From: Treponema sp.
GTDB taxonomy: Bacteria; Spirochaetota; Spirochaetia; Treponematales; Treponemataceae
Direction of reading: 5' to 3'
DNA: 64,000 nucleotides
NCBI GenBank assembly: GCA_017551705.1
Contig: JAFZLA010000070.1
Coordinates: forward strand, 1-64,000
Part shown: in pieces, positions 16,725 through 25,932 of the stretch
How positions within the stretch are numbered: the first letter of the stretch is position 1
Layout: each line of letters opens with the position of its first letter
Notes under the pieces: model-generated
Database searches by the model: none
What the model was told of the DNA's origin: nothing
The model's input: only the letters and a program-made list of their open reading frames with translations
Translations under genes and position numbers: made by a program

Positions 16725-16791
16725 TCTTTTTAGCCTTTCGCGCCGATAATCTAAGGGAAGAACTTTAAATAAAAACTTAGGCGGTAGGCTT

Positions 16792-18009
16792 ATGAAATTA
16801 AATAAAATTATATGTTTAGCCTCTCTTTTGGCGGCCTGTTCATATTTGAGCGCGGCTCCCTCGTTTAGCGGAGCCATCGGAGGAAGCGCCGGCGCCGACC
16901 TCAACGTTCCGCTTAATGGCGGCAAGGCCAAAGGAAGAGTCCCCTTGGCGGCGTACGCGGCCATTCAGGCAAACCTTGCCGAATGGGCGATTTTTCGCGG
17001 AGAGATAGCCGCTTGGGCCTCAAACCTTTCGTTTGACGACATTTTCTCAGACAGCGACGCCAACGTCCGCCTTAACGAACTGTCATTTGTGTTGCAGAGA
17101 CGGGCAGTCACCGCGACAAACTATTTTTCGGCCTTTGTCGGAGCCTATGAGCCGATTGGCGGCGACGCGTTTTTGATGAGGCATTTTGGAATTGAGCCGA
17201 TTGGATCGCGCTTGACAAAGTCCTACACCAGCTTGGAAGGAAGCCCCTTGCGCGACAACGCAAAAGGAGCGGGCCTTTCTTATGTAGTTAATTTTGACAA
17301 GGCGCCAATCGCCACCGGAGTCTCTTTCTATTTTAACAAAAACAAAAGCGACGACTGGTCGATGAATTTGGACAGCCGCTTTGCCCTTGCCACAAACCTT
17401 GTGACAATGGACTTTATGCTGGGCTTTGGCTCCCCCATTCAAGACAAGTACAGGGACAAGGACGTTGTGTTGGTAATCGACACAATCACCATGCACGGAG
17501 GCCTTAACTTTTTGGCCGGAAGCAAATACACGCACGGCCTGTTGCTTCAAATGTACTTGAACGACATTGTGATAAAGGGCGACCGCAAAAACGGCGTTAC
17601 TGGCAACGACATAAGCTTTTTGCTTGAGCCAAGGCTGAAATTCCACGCGTTCAACTTTACGCTAACGCTCTACTCTTTTACCCAAAAAGCTATAAAGGAA
17701 CTTACATATCTTAAGGATCCGATTGGCGCGGGATTCACTTTCTACAAGGACAACATCGAAGGAAAGAACGGCGACATCACCGTAGGAATTCATGCTTTTA
17801 CTGGAATAGCAAACCTTTCCTTTGGCGATTTGACAAAGGGAAAGAACGTGAACGACGCAAAGTACAACGTCTATATCACTCCGTACGCAGAATTCCCGCT
17901 TAGCGGCTCAGCCAGTCTTGAGACTATCGCGCAAGTGGGAATCCTTGACGTATCGGGAAGCCAATCGCTCAACTTTACCCTTACGGTCGGCGGAAAGAAA
18001 ACCTTCTAG
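16792..18009 (+). CDS. Putative beta-barrel outer-membrane protein
   Basis: 405 residues with a signal peptide (MKLNKIICLASLLAACSYLS-AAPSF). The body alternates polar and hydrophobic residues with many Gly, Phe and Asn, and the last strand LNFTLTVGGKKTF ends in phenylalanine, the usual C-terminal signal for barrel assembly. Resembles treponemal outer-membrane proteins of unknown ligand. AGGCGGTAGGCTT precedes the ATG. A GGCGCG...CGCGCC hairpin lies just after the stop. Confidence 0.7.
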   Translation: MKLNKIICLASLLAACSYLSAAPSFSGAIGGSAGADLNVPLNGGKAKGRVPLAAYAAIQANLAEWAIFRGEIAAWASNLSFDDIFSDSDANVRLNELSFVLQRRAVTATNYFSAFVGAYEPIGGDAFLMRHFGIEPIGSRLTKSYTSLEGSPLRDNAKGAGLSYVVNFDKAPIATGVSFYFNKNKSDDWSMNLDSRFALATNLVTMDFMLGFGSPIQDKYRDKDVVLVIDTITMHGGLNFLAGSKYTHGLLLQMYLNDIVIKGDRKNGVTGNDISFLLEPRLKFHAFNFTLTLYSFTQKAIKELTYLKDPIGAGFTFYKDNIEGKNGDITVGIHAFTGIANLSFGDLTKGKNVNDAKYNVYITPYAEFPLSGSASLETIAQVGILDVSGSQSLNFTLTVGGKKTF

Positions 18010-18036
18010 GCGCGAACAAAATTATCGCGCCGCAAT

Positions 18037-19260
18037 CTAAATTTTCCAACCAGCAAGGCGATTGCAGGCTTCTTCCACGTCGGAACGGTGGCCAAAGGCG
18101 CTTATGCGGATGAACGACTCGCCCGCCGGTCCAAAGCCCGAGCCGGGCGTTGTCACAACCTGGCATTCCTTTAAAAGCCTGTCAAAAATTTCCCAGCTTT
18201 CTTTTCCGGGGAACTGCACCCACAAGTATGGCGAGTTTCCTGTCCAGAAAACGTTTACGCCCGCGGCCTTGAAGTTGTCCCCCTCCACCGCTTTTTTGAT
18301 GACGCGCGCGTTTTCCAAATAGTAGTCAATGACGCTTTTCATCTCGGCCAAGCCCTGCTCGCTCATGGCGGCCAAGGCTCCCGCCTGCGCTATGTTTGAC
18401 GCGCCGTTAAAGAGCGTGGTCATGACGCGGTTCCAGTCGCGGTTGACTGACGTTCCGTCCTCAAACAAAAGCTCGTTGGGAACGACGCTCCAGCCGCAGC
18501 GGACTCCCGTAAAGCCCGCGGGCTTTGAGTAGGAGTTGATTTCTATCGCGCACTTTTTGGCGCCAGGGATTTCGTAAATCGTTTTGGGGAGCGAAGGGTC
18601 GCGGATAAACTCGCGGTAGGCCGCGTCAAAAATAATCATGCAACCGTTGGCCAAGGCAAAGTCCACCAGCTTTTTTAGGTCATCCTTTGTCGAGACGGCG
18701 CCCGTGGGATTGTTGGGCGAGCAAAAGTAAATCAAGCTGTTGGGTTTGACCTTGCTCAAGTCGGGGAAAAAGTTGTTGGCCGGATTGCAAGGAAGGTAGA
18801 CCACTCCGTCATAGCCCGAGCCGTTGTTGGCGCCGGCCGCTCCTATGATTACCGAGCCGTCGACGTAAACCGGATAGCTGGGGTCTTGGACCGCTATGGG
18901 CGTATGCGCTCCAAAAAGGGTTTGCACGCGCGCGATGTCGCACTTGGCGCCGTCCGAGATGAAGACTTCGCTTGCGTCGCACATTCCCGGGTAAAAGACC
19001 TGGGCGATTTTGGCGCGAAGTTCCGCGTTGCCCTGCTCATCTCCGTAGCCTGAATAGCCTGCGGCGGTTCCCAAGCCAAGCGCGTAGTCGCTCATCGCCT
19101 TGGCGATGTGAGGAGTAAGCGGCTCGGTGGTGTTTCCGATTCCGAGGCTTATGATCTTGGCGGCCGGATTTTGGGCCTGATATTCCTTTCTGCGGCGGGC
19201 CACCTCCGGAAAGAGATAGCCTGCGGTCAAATTAGCGAATCCAGAGTTTCTTTTTACCAT
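18037..19260 (-). CDS. dapL: LL-diaminopimelate aminotransferase
   Basis: 407 residues; converts tetrahydrodipicolinate directly to LL-diaminopimelate (lysine and peptidoglycan precursor) with glutamate as donor. MVKRNSGFANLTAGYLFPEV, then SLGIGNTTEPLTP and GYSGYGDEQGN, are DapL signatures; the PLP lysine is in EINSYSKPAGFTGVRCGW (near residue 269), and FCSPNNPTGAV precedes it. Spirochaetes, chlamydiae and plants use this variant. Transcribed away from the 149-bp palindromic repeat upstream. Confidence 0.93.
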   Translation of the reverse strand: MVKRNSGFANLTAGYLFPEVARRRKEYQAQNPAAKIISLGIGNTTEPLTPHIAKAMSDYALGLGTAAGYSGYGDEQGNAELRAKIAQVFYPGMCDASEVFISDGAKCDIARVQTLFGAHTPIAVQDPSYPVYVDGSVIIGAAGANNGSGYDGVVYLPCNPANNFFPDLSKVKPNSLIYFCSPNNPTGAVSTKDDLKKLVDFALANGCMIIFDAAYREFIRDPSLPKTIYEIPGAKKCAIEINSYSKPAGFTGVRCGWSVVPNELLFEDGTSVNRDWNRVMTTLFNGASNIAQAGALAAMSEQGLAEMKSVIDYYLENARVIKKAVEGDNFKAAGVNVFWTGNSPYLWVQFPGKESWEIFDRLLKECQVVTTPGSGFGPAGESFIRISAFGHRSDVEEACNRLAGWKI

Positions 19261-19303
19261 AATGGAGATAGTTTAGCGAAAAAGCGCGCGGAGAGCAAGA
19301 GCG

Positions 19304-19452
19304 GGCCGCTCGTATCGTCGAAAGCAAGACCATAATAGTAATTTCGAGCGGATTTCGCGCAAGCGCGGCTTGAGTAAGGCAGCGTCCGCAAGGACGCGGT
19401 GAACCCGCTCGAAATTATGATTATTGTCTTGCAAGCAAAAATACGAGCGGCC
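19304..19452. repeat. 149-bp palindromic repeat element (family A, full copy)
   Basis: Two 48-bp arms (19304-19351 and 19405-19452) are inverted copies matching at 39 of 48 positions, beginning GGCCGCTCGTAT and ending TTTCGAGCGG. Two smaller hairpins lie in the centre: CGCG-CAAG-CGCG-like and GCGTCC-GCAA-GGACGC. It fills the gap between dapL and the HAD gene and touches the HAD stop codon. Half copies occur at 20544, 25808 and 55411. No coding potential; looks like a MITE or REP-type element. Confidence 0.85.
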
Positions 19453-20483
19453 TATTCCGTCTTTTCCACTCCAGCGCCGTAAATTGTGGTCCAGTCGTCG
19501 CGCATGGAGACGGGAATCCAGCCGTATTTTTCGCTGTTGTCGCGAGCCGTTTGGGCTTTTTTGAGATTGCCGTATTCGCGCTCAAGGTCGTCGCAGCAAA
19601 GCATAAAGGCAAGCGCCTTGTATTTGTTTCCGTAAATCGCGTAGTTCAACATGCTGGCGTCCGTAAAGCTGTTTCCAAAAGCAAGGACAGGCCGCTTTCC
19701 AATTTCCTTGATAATAGAAAAAACTTTGTTCAACTGAAGGTTTTTTATGACGCTGTCGCCGCCAAGAAAAATTTGGTCGCCGTCGGCGAACATGTATTCC
19801 AAACCGTCCTTGCCGCCTTGTCCGGCAGCCACAAGAACGTTGTCAGAGCCGATGACTTGATGGGGCGGCAAATCCAGCGCGTCGCAAACAAGGGCGCGCA
19901 GGACCAACCTGTTGGTTCCGCTTGAAACGTAAACCGTAAAGCCGTTTTGCTTGAGGAATTCCACAATCTGAACCATCGGCTTGTAGTAAGCGTTTTGCCT
20001 AATGAGATTTTTGTAACCCGGCTGTTCCGTTTGCATGAACGACTTTACGTAAGCGCAATATTCGTCAAGCCCAAAGCCTTTGTAAGCGCTGGCCAATGAC
20101 TTTTCGTATTCTTTTCCAAGGGGAGGAACTTTTCCGGTTGCGATAAAATCGTCCGCCATTTTCTTTTGTTCCGCCGTGGGCGTGTATGAAGGGTCATCAA
20201 GCACGCGGTGGATGAAAAGCTGAAAGTCAAAGTAAGTCGGATGGGTTTCGCAAAAAAGAGTTCCGTCAAAATCAAAAATCGCGATTCGGTCTTGGACGGG
20301 AATGAAGTCCGGGGAATTTTTGTTTGTCACGGCATTGACATATTCGGAAAGCGCGCTTTTCGCCGGCGCCTCCTCCGTCCAAAGGTCCAGCGCCTTTTTT
20401 GAAGAGTTGGAATTGTCGCATCCAACAACAAGCGCCGCCGCGACGCAAACTATCAACAAAACGGAAAAAATTCTTCTTTTCAT
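19452..20483 (-). CDS. HAD-superfamily phosphatase lipoprotein
   Basis: 343 residues. N-terminus MKRRIFSVLLIVCVAAALVV-GC gives a lipoprotein, so it acts outside the inner membrane. HAD motif I is AIFDFDGTL (near residue 69), motif II VYVSSGTN (near 189), motif IV GNSFTDASML (near 295), close to the phosphoserine-phosphatase-like branch with a helical cap. Probably a periplasmic phosphatase; substrate unknown. Downstream of the tetR gene on the same strand, with repeat copies on both sides. Confidence 0.82.
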   Translation of the reverse strand: MKRRIFSVLLIVCVAAALVVGCDNSNSSKKALDLWTEEAPAKSALSEYVNAVTNKNSPDFIPVQDRIAIFDFDGTLFCETHPTYFDFQLFIHRVLDDPSYTPTAEQKKMADDFIATGKVPPLGKEYEKSLASAYKGFGLDEYCAYVKSFMQTEQPGYKNLIRQNAYYKPMVQIVEFLKQNGFTVYVSSGTNRLVLRALVCDALDLPPHQVIGSDNVLVAAGQGGKDGLEYMFADGDQIFLGGDSVIKNLQLNKVFSIIKEIGKRPVLAFGNSFTDASMLNYAIYGNKYKALAFMLCCDDLEREYGNLKKAQTARDNSEKYGWIPVSMRDDWTTIYGAGVEKTE

Positions 20484-20543
20484 AAAGTCTCCTGGAATGG
20501 AATTATAGCGCGGTTATGCCAAAAAAGCAAATTCTTGGAAGAC

Positions 20544-20622
20544 AACAGGCAGCGTCCGCAAAGACGCGGCGGAACCGCTTGAACTAACGATTATGGCCTT
20601 GCGTTCAAAATCACAAGCGGTC
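20544..20622. repeat. Family A repeat, half copy
   Basis: GGCAGCGTCCGCAAAGACGCGG core followed by one arm ending in CACAAGCGGTCC. The arm overlaps the last codons and stop of the tetR gene (20611), so the repeat supplies that protein's C-terminus. Confidence 0.8.
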
Positions 20623-21237
20623 CATCCCCATCAGCTTAATCCAGCCCGCGCGGGTAAATTCCATCACGTCGGAAATGTAGGCCGCGGCCTGCCTCTTTGT
20701 CATTTTGTGAAGGATGATGTCGCAAAAAGCGTTTATGACCGTCGAGGCCATAAAGTGGACTGTCATCGATGAGACCTTTTTTTTGGCAAAGCCCTGCTTT
20801 CGCATCCAGTTGAAGGTGTCCTCGCAATTTTTTGTGTAGAGCTCGCAAATGTCTTCTTGAAAACGCTCGTGGGCGCTTCCGGCGGCTTTGGTGAGCAAAA
20901 GCTCAAAGGCGTCAAAATTTTCGAACACGTATTTCAAAAAATCAAAGGTCATCTTTTTTTCAAAATCGATGTGTTCCTTCATGTTGGGGGAATCAAAGCC
21001 GGCGTGGGTTTTGGAGTCGGCGAACATGACGACTTTTTGGGTCGCCTCCACCGCTCCGTCGACCAGGGCGCAAAAAAAGTCGTCCTTGTCCTTAAAGTGG
21101 CGGTACATCGCGCCCGTAGTCACTCCGGCGTTGGCCGCTATTGTCCGCAGCGAGGCGCCTGCAAAGCCTTTTTGGAGAAATTCTTTTTTAGCGCTTTCGA
21201 GCAGCTTTTTCTTTGTTTCTATGGAAGATTCAGCCAT
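20611..21237 (-). CDS. TetR-family repressor of the MMPL exporter operon
   Basis: 208 residues from MAESSIETKKKLLESAKKEF; 20 further codons upstream are open but an N-terminal TetR domain begins here. The helix-turn-helix ASLRTIAANAGVTTGAMYRHFKDK is at about residues 29-52; the rest is the helical ligand domain. Divergent from the MMPL gene, with four copies of GATAACANYGTTAYC between them. The -10/ATG spacing suggests a leaderless mRNA. Its inducer is probably a hydrophobic exporter substrate (inference). Confidence 0.88.
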   Translation of the reverse strand: MAESSIETKKKLLESAKKEFLQKGFAGASLRTIAANAGVTTGAMYRHFKDKDDFFCALVDGAVEATQKVVMFADSKTHAGFDSPNMKEHIDFEKKMTFDFLKYVFENFDAFELLLTKAAGSAHERFQEDICELYTKNCEDTFNWMRKQGFAKKKVSSMTVHFMASTVINAFCDIILHKMTKRQAAAYISDVMEFTRAGWIKLMGMDRL

Positions 21238-21280
21238 AAGAACAGTTTGCGCCAAAATCCAAAAAAAGTCAAGAAAAAAT

Positions 21281-21365
21281 GATAACAATGTTACCAAAAC
21301 CTATTGACAGATAACACTGTTACCGTTATGATAACATCGTTACCGCTTTTGATAACACTGTTATC
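21281..21365 (+). promoter_or_regulatory. Promoter of the MMPL operon with four TetR-type operators
   Basis: Palindromes of the form GATAACANYGTTAYC lie at 21281-21295, 21310-21324, 21330-21344 and 21351-21365 (spacings 29, 20, 21 bp). TTGACA (21304-21309) and TATGAT (21327-21332) are 17 bp apart; the second operator lies in the spacer and the third covers the -10. Binding would block RNA polymerase directly. The first operator is near the divergent tetR -35. Confidence 0.88.
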
Positions 21366-21388
21366 TAGCACCAGGAGGCAAAACCTTT

Positions 21389-23752
21389 ATGCAAGTGAAA
21401 AAGATTAACGATTGGTTTGAAAAATTTGGCCGCTTTCAAGTGAGGCGCCGCTGGACTTTTCTTATATGCCTGCTTGTCGTGACAATCGTCGGCTCGCTGG
21501 GCCTTGGACGGCTTGTTCTTGACAACGGCGAAGACGATTGGTTTGACGACTGGGAAACCACAAAGCAAAACCAAGACCATTTTGAGGACATTTTTGGCTC
21601 AACGGACAGCCTAATGGCGCACATCAAGGCCGACGATGTCTTTGACCCGGAAGTTTTGGCCATGATAGACCAGCTGGGCGACGAGCTTTTGCAAAACGTT
21701 CCCTACGCCGACAGCGTAAGCTCGCTTATGGAACTTTCCATTCCTGTAGGAACCGACGAAGGCTTTAAGGTGACAAGCCCCTTTGAGGACGGCGTTCCTA
21801 CAGACCCCGAAGAATTGGCGCAAAAAAAGGCCTTCATCCTAAGCCGAGAGTCGCTAGTGAACACGCTGGTCAGCGCCGACGCTACGGAAACCTGGCTTAT
21901 CGTGAACCTTGAGCAATACTCAGAAGACATGACGGACGCGATGGACAAAATCGCTCCGCCTGCGATGAAGATTTTCAACGACCCTAAATACAAGTCGGAC
22001 AAGTGGCAAATTCGCCCCGCCGGCATGAGCTACACAGAATACGAAGAAGAGGCCGTGACAATCAACCAGCTTGTGACCCGCATAGGCTTGGGCTTTTTGG
22101 TGATGCTAGTCTGCCTGATAATTTTCATCCGTTCGCTGCGTGGAATCGTCGTTCCGTCAATCTCGACAGTAGGAGCCTTGACAACGACGCTTGGCTTTTC
22201 GGGCTGGTTGAACATAAAGGGAAACAACACGATGATTATGGTCACGGTTTTGCTTTCGATGGCGCTTGCCGTAGGCTACTCCGTCCACTACATAAACAGC
22301 TTTAAAATGTATTTCCGCAAAACTGGCAAGCGCAAAGAGTCTGTGGTCATGGGAGTCCGCGACTCAGGCTGGGCCTTGTTCTTTACCGTAATCACGACGA
22401 TGGCCGGAATGCTTTCGTTCTTGGCAGCGGGAATCAGGCCGATGCGCTGGGTTGGCGGAATAACGGCGGCGACTGTTTTTGTCATCTTTGCCTACATCAT
22501 CATTCTCCTCCCCGTCCTCTACAGTTTTGGAAAAGACCAAGAGCCCGATCCTTCCTATGTTGACGCGGCAGGAGCCACAAAAGCGGACTTGCGCGTGGAG
22601 GCGATGGGAAAATCAATCCTGAACAAAAAATGGATTACGGTGGCGGCCACAGTTCTTGTGGCGGCGGCGGTGATTCCTGGAATTTTTAAAATCAAAGTGA
22701 ACATGAACTACTCCGACATGATGGGAGAGCGAACCGCCTACATAAAGCGGCTTTTGGAAATTACGCGCAGCCAGCTTGGAAGCCAGTACAACTACGAAGT
22801 CTTAATAGAATACCCCGACGAGGACGCGATAAAAAATCCAGAAGTTCTCAAAAACATGGACATTCTAGCCGAGCGAATCGGAACATTGAGCCAGACAAAA
22901 GTTTCAAACGGAAAGCCGCGCGTCTCCAGCGTGACAAAAATCATAAAGGAAACCAACCGCACTCTCAACCAAGACGATTCCGCCTTTTACGCGATTCCCG
23001 ACGACGAGGAGCTGGCCAGCCAAATCATGTTCCTGTACGAAATCTCTGGCGGCTCGGACTTGTATGACTACATAAGCGAAGACTATAGGGCCGCCTACCT
23101 TGAGGTGGAGCTTGCGGGCTACGACGGCGAAGAAATCGTCCAGAACTTGGCCAAAGTAAAGCAATGGGTTGCCGAGCTTTTCCCCGACGCGCAAAACGCC
23201 GGCGTTGTGGGCCAGGTCGTTCAATACGCGCAAATGAACGGAAAGCTGGTCCGCGGCTCCATCAAGTCAATCGGAACTTCGCTTATAGTGATTTTTCTTT
23301 TGCTAGTCCTCGCCTTCACTTCGGTAAGGACCGGCTTTATCGCGATGATTCCAAACGTAGTTCCCATTCTTTTGATTGGCGGAATCATGGGCTACGCAAA
23401 AGTCAACTTGGACATGATAACCGCGATGATAATGCCTATGATTTTAGGAATCGCCGTTGACGACACGATTCACTTTACAAACCACATCAAGTACCACTTT
23501 GAAATTACAGGAAACTACCGAAGCGCCATAGAAAGCTCATACCGCGAGATTGGAAAGACGATGATCATGACCACAGTGATTTTGTGCGCCATGTTCGCGA
23601 TTTTCCTCACAAGCACTATGAACGTCTTGGTCAACATCGGTTGGCTTTCTATCGTAGGTTTGGGAAGCGCGCTGGTCGCCGATTACACAATTACGCCAGT
23701 GTTGCTTTATATCACAAAGCCTTTTGGACCAGAAAAGGCAAAGACAAACTAA
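21389..23752 (+). CDS. MMPL/RND-superfamily exporter
   Basis: 787 residues; inner-membrane transporter of the MMPL branch of the RND superfamily. One membrane span near residues 22-44, a large periplasmic domain (about 45-225), a block of five spans (about 227-375), a second periplasmic domain (about 420-620) and a final block of spans (about 625-780) with AVDDTIHFTNH near 690, the conserved RND motif. Preceded by CAGGAGGC. Together with the LolA-like and barrel proteins downstream it looks like a lipid or lipoprotein export route. Confidence 0.88.
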   Translation: MQVKKINDWFEKFGRFQVRRRWTFLICLLVVTIVGSLGLGRLVLDNGEDDWFDDWETTKQNQDHFEDIFGSTDSLMAHIKADDVFDPEVLAMIDQLGDELLQNVPYADSVSSLMELSIPVGTDEGFKVTSPFEDGVPTDPEELAQKKAFILSRESLVNTLVSADATETWLIVNLEQYSEDMTDAMDKIAPPAMKIFNDPKYKSDKWQIRPAGMSYTEYEEEAVTINQLVTRIGLGFLVMLVCLIIFIRSLRGIVVPSISTVGALTTTLGFSGWLNIKGNNTMIMVTVLLSMALAVGYSVHYINSFKMYFRKTGKRKESVVMGVRDSGWALFFTVITTMAGMLSFLAAGIRPMRWVGGITAATVFVIFAYIIILLPVLYSFGKDQEPDPSYVDAAGATKADLRVEAMGKSILNKKWITVAATVLVAAAVIPGIFKIKVNMNYSDMMGERTAYIKRLLEITRSQLGSQYNYEVLIEYPDEDAIKNPEVLKNMDILAERIGTLSQTKVSNGKPRVSSVTKIIKETNRTLNQDDSAFYAIPDDEELASQIMFLYEISGGSDLYDYISEDYRAAYLEVELAGYDGEEIVQNLAKVKQWVAELFPDAQNAGVVGQVVQYAQMNGKLVRGSIKSIGTSLIVIFLLLVLAFTSVRTGFIAMIPNVVPILLIGGIMGYAKVNLDMITAMIMPMILGIAVDDTIHFTNHIKYHFEITGNYRSAIESSYREIGKTMIMTTVILCAMFAIFLTSTMNVLVNIGWLSIVGLGSALVADYTITPVLLYITKPFGPEKAKTN

Positions 23753-23762
23753 GGAGCAAAAC

Positions 23763-24560
23763 ATGAAAAAGACATTCTTGACAATCAGCGCGATGATTTT
23801 GGGAGCGGGACTTTTTGCCCAATCGCTCACAGGCTACGACATTATGAAAAAGGCAGACCAAGTTCCGGAGCCTAAAACCGCTTCGTCAAACGCAACCCTT
23901 ACGATTCATTCCAAAAAAGGAACGGACAGAATCCGCCAAGTGATTATGAAAAGCAAGGATTACGGAGACGTCAAAAAAGAAGTCATCGTCTTTGTGACGC
24001 CCAAAGACGTTAGCGGCGTCGGCTACCTTATGTTTGAATACGACGAGGACGCCAGCGGAAAAAAGAAAGATTCCGACAACTGGCTTTACATGCCGGCGCT
24101 CAACAAAACCCGCCGCATCGCTTCGAGCGGTTCCGAAAGCGACAATTCGTTTATGGGAACGGACTTTACCTACAAGGACATGGGAGACCGCAGCCTCAAC
24201 GACTACAACTACACGCTGCTTGGCGAAGAGAGCGTTGACGGAACCGCCTGCTACAAGGTTGAATGCGTAAGCAAAACGCGCGACGAAAAAGACCCCCGCT
24301 ACATTTCGTACATAGCCAAGTCCGACTTTATCTTGCGCAAGTGCGAATTCTACGACCGCCAAGACCAGCTGCACAGAATTTTGACTTGCTCGGACTTTGC
24401 GACAATCAAGGGCTACACTACCGCGCAAACGCTAAAGATGGAAAACGTCCAGACAGGAACTTGGTCGCTCATTCAAAGCAGGGACATCGTTTACGAAGGC
24501 CAGGACATCGACGACTCCCTCTTTACTGTCGCGGCCTTGGAAAAGCAAAGAATAAGATAG
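23763..24560 (+). CDS. LolA-like outer-membrane lipoprotein-sorting protein
   Basis: 265 residues from MKKTFLTISAMILGAGLFAQ (signal peptide); AAGGAG lies 6 nt before the ATG, which decides the start. The body has KKEVIVFVTPKDVSGVGYLM...DNWLYMPALNKTRRI near residues 65-120, typical of the LolA-like family commonly found next to MMPL exporters. Periplasmic; expected to carry a hydrophobic cargo between the membranes (inference from fold). 10 bp between genes on either side. Confidence 0.85.
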   Translation: MKKTFLTISAMILGAGLFAQSLTGYDIMKKADQVPEPKTASSNATLTIHSKKGTDRIRQVIMKSKDYGDVKKEVIVFVTPKDVSGVGYLMFEYDEDASGKKKDSDNWLYMPALNKTRRIASSGSESDNSFMGTDFTYKDMGDRSLNDYNYTLLGEESVDGTACYKVECVSKTRDEKDPRYISYIAKSDFILRKCEFYDRQDQLHRILTCSDFATIKGYTTAQTLKMENVQTGTWSLIQSRDIVYEGQDIDDSLFTVAALEKQRIR

Positions 24561-24569
24561 GCGGAGCTT

Positions 24570-25802
24570 ATGACAAAAACATTTTGGACGGCGGCCCTGG
24601 CGCTTTTATCGCTTTCGCTCTTCGCGCAAACAAAGGGCGTTGAATTTTCAGGCGAGGTTGAAACTTTGTGTGGAGCGGCCGCGCCTTGGACTGACCAAGA
24701 CTCGTCGGCCGGCCGCTGGACAATGGGCGACATCGGGCTAACGGGAAAGCTTGACGCTTATTACGAAAACTGTTCCGCCTGCGCTGACGGAACGGTCAAG
24801 TACGACGCCGTCGCCTCGTCGCTGGACTTTAGTCTCAACGAGCTTTGGGCGGACTGGACAAACAGCGTCTTTGGAATAAGAGCCGGCCGGCAAAAGGCCG
24901 CCTGGGGAAAAGCCGACGGCGTGGACATAACAAACACGGTTTTTGCAAAAGACATGTCAAACCTTTCTGCGATAATCAAAGACGACAACAAGCTTGCGAT
25001 TGACGGACTGCGGCTTTCGGCCAGCGGAAACTCATTCGCCATTGACGCGTATTGGATTCCCTTTATGACGGCGACAAAGCTTGCGACAAAAATACAAACT
25101 ACAAAGCCGTCGGCCGCGATTTGGAACGGCGAATGGGGGCTCAAGGCCGCGGGATATTTTTCGGCGCTTGACGTTTCGCTCTACGCCTTTTACGGCTGGG
25201 ACAAAACGCCGCTTGTCGATTATTCAATGGCGGGCGGAGCGGCAGGAGCAATCGTCGCAAAGGGCCAGTACGAGCGCCTTGCGATGATCGGAGCGGACGC
25301 GGCGGTTCCGATTGGTCAAACAGTCCTTAGAATCGAAGCGGCGTTTTTTCCGCAAAGGCGCATGCAAAAATCGGCTCAAAGAATTTTGGCGCAAAAAGCG
25401 GCGGCCGGCGCGTCAGAATGCTGGTCCGCAAAGAAGCAGCTTTGCGGACTTTTGGGCTTGGACTGGATGCCGGGCGACTGGACATTGACCGCGCAGTATT
25501 ATTGCGACGCGGCGCTTGGAAGCCTTGACGGGCTGGACCGTTCTTACGCGTTCATCCACGGAGCGACCCTGAGCGTGTCAAAAAAAATTTTGAGCGAAAC
25601 GCTGACCGTAAGCTTTAAGGCGCTTGTCGAGTTCAACGACCTTTCGTTTGTCCTCTACCCTTCGGCAAGCTACAGCGTCACCGACCAGCTTAAGTTTAAA
25701 GGCGGCGCCTGCATATTCGTTCCTGGACCTGACAAAAAAGGAAGCTACGGCGCTTACAAAGACCTAAGCTCCTTTTTTGTCGGCGCCAATTTTTGCTTTT
25801 AG
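24570..25802 (+). CDS. Beta-barrel protein of the MMPL operon
   Basis: 410 residues with signal peptide MTKTFWTAALALLSLSLFAQ. Regular amphipathic strands and a terminal aromatic (FFVGANFCF) indicate an outer-membrane barrel. FGIRAGRQKAAWGKADGVD near residue 100 is the pattern of DUF1302-like proteins, which in proteobacteria travel with an RND transporter and a LolA-like or DUF1329 protein. Third gene of the TetR-controlled operon; likely its outer-membrane end. Confidence 0.75.
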   Translation: MTKTFWTAALALLSLSLFAQTKGVEFSGEVETLCGAAAPWTDQDSSAGRWTMGDIGLTGKLDAYYENCSACADGTVKYDAVASSLDFSLNELWADWTNSVFGIRAGRQKAAWGKADGVDITNTVFAKDMSNLSAIIKDDNKLAIDGLRLSASGNSFAIDAYWIPFMTATKLATKIQTTKPSAAIWNGEWGLKAAGYFSALDVSLYAFYGWDKTPLVDYSMAGGAAGAIVAKGQYERLAMIGADAAVPIGQTVLRIEAAFFPQRRMQKSAQRILAQKAAAGASECWSAKKQLCGLLGLDWMPGDWTLTAQYYCDAALGSLDGLDRSYAFIHGATLSVSKKILSETLTVSFKALVEFNDLSFVLYPSASYSVTDQLKFKGGACIFVPGPDKKGSYGAYKDLSSFFVGANFCF

Positions 25803-25807
25803 AAAAA

Positions 25808-25893
25808 CAGGCAGCGTCCGGGCAACGCCTTGAGGACGCGGTGAAACCGCCCGAACTTACGATTGATATCTTGCGTTCGACGGCACGGGCGGC
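25808..25893. repeat. Family A repeat, half copy
   Basis: GGCAGCGTCC core followed by GGACGCGGTGAAACCGCCCGAA and an arm with GATATCTTGCGTTCGA, directly after the barrel gene stop. Confidence 0.7.
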
Positions 25894-25932
25894 GAGCGGC
25901 ACAAGAAAGAATGTTTTTGTTATATTATTCTC

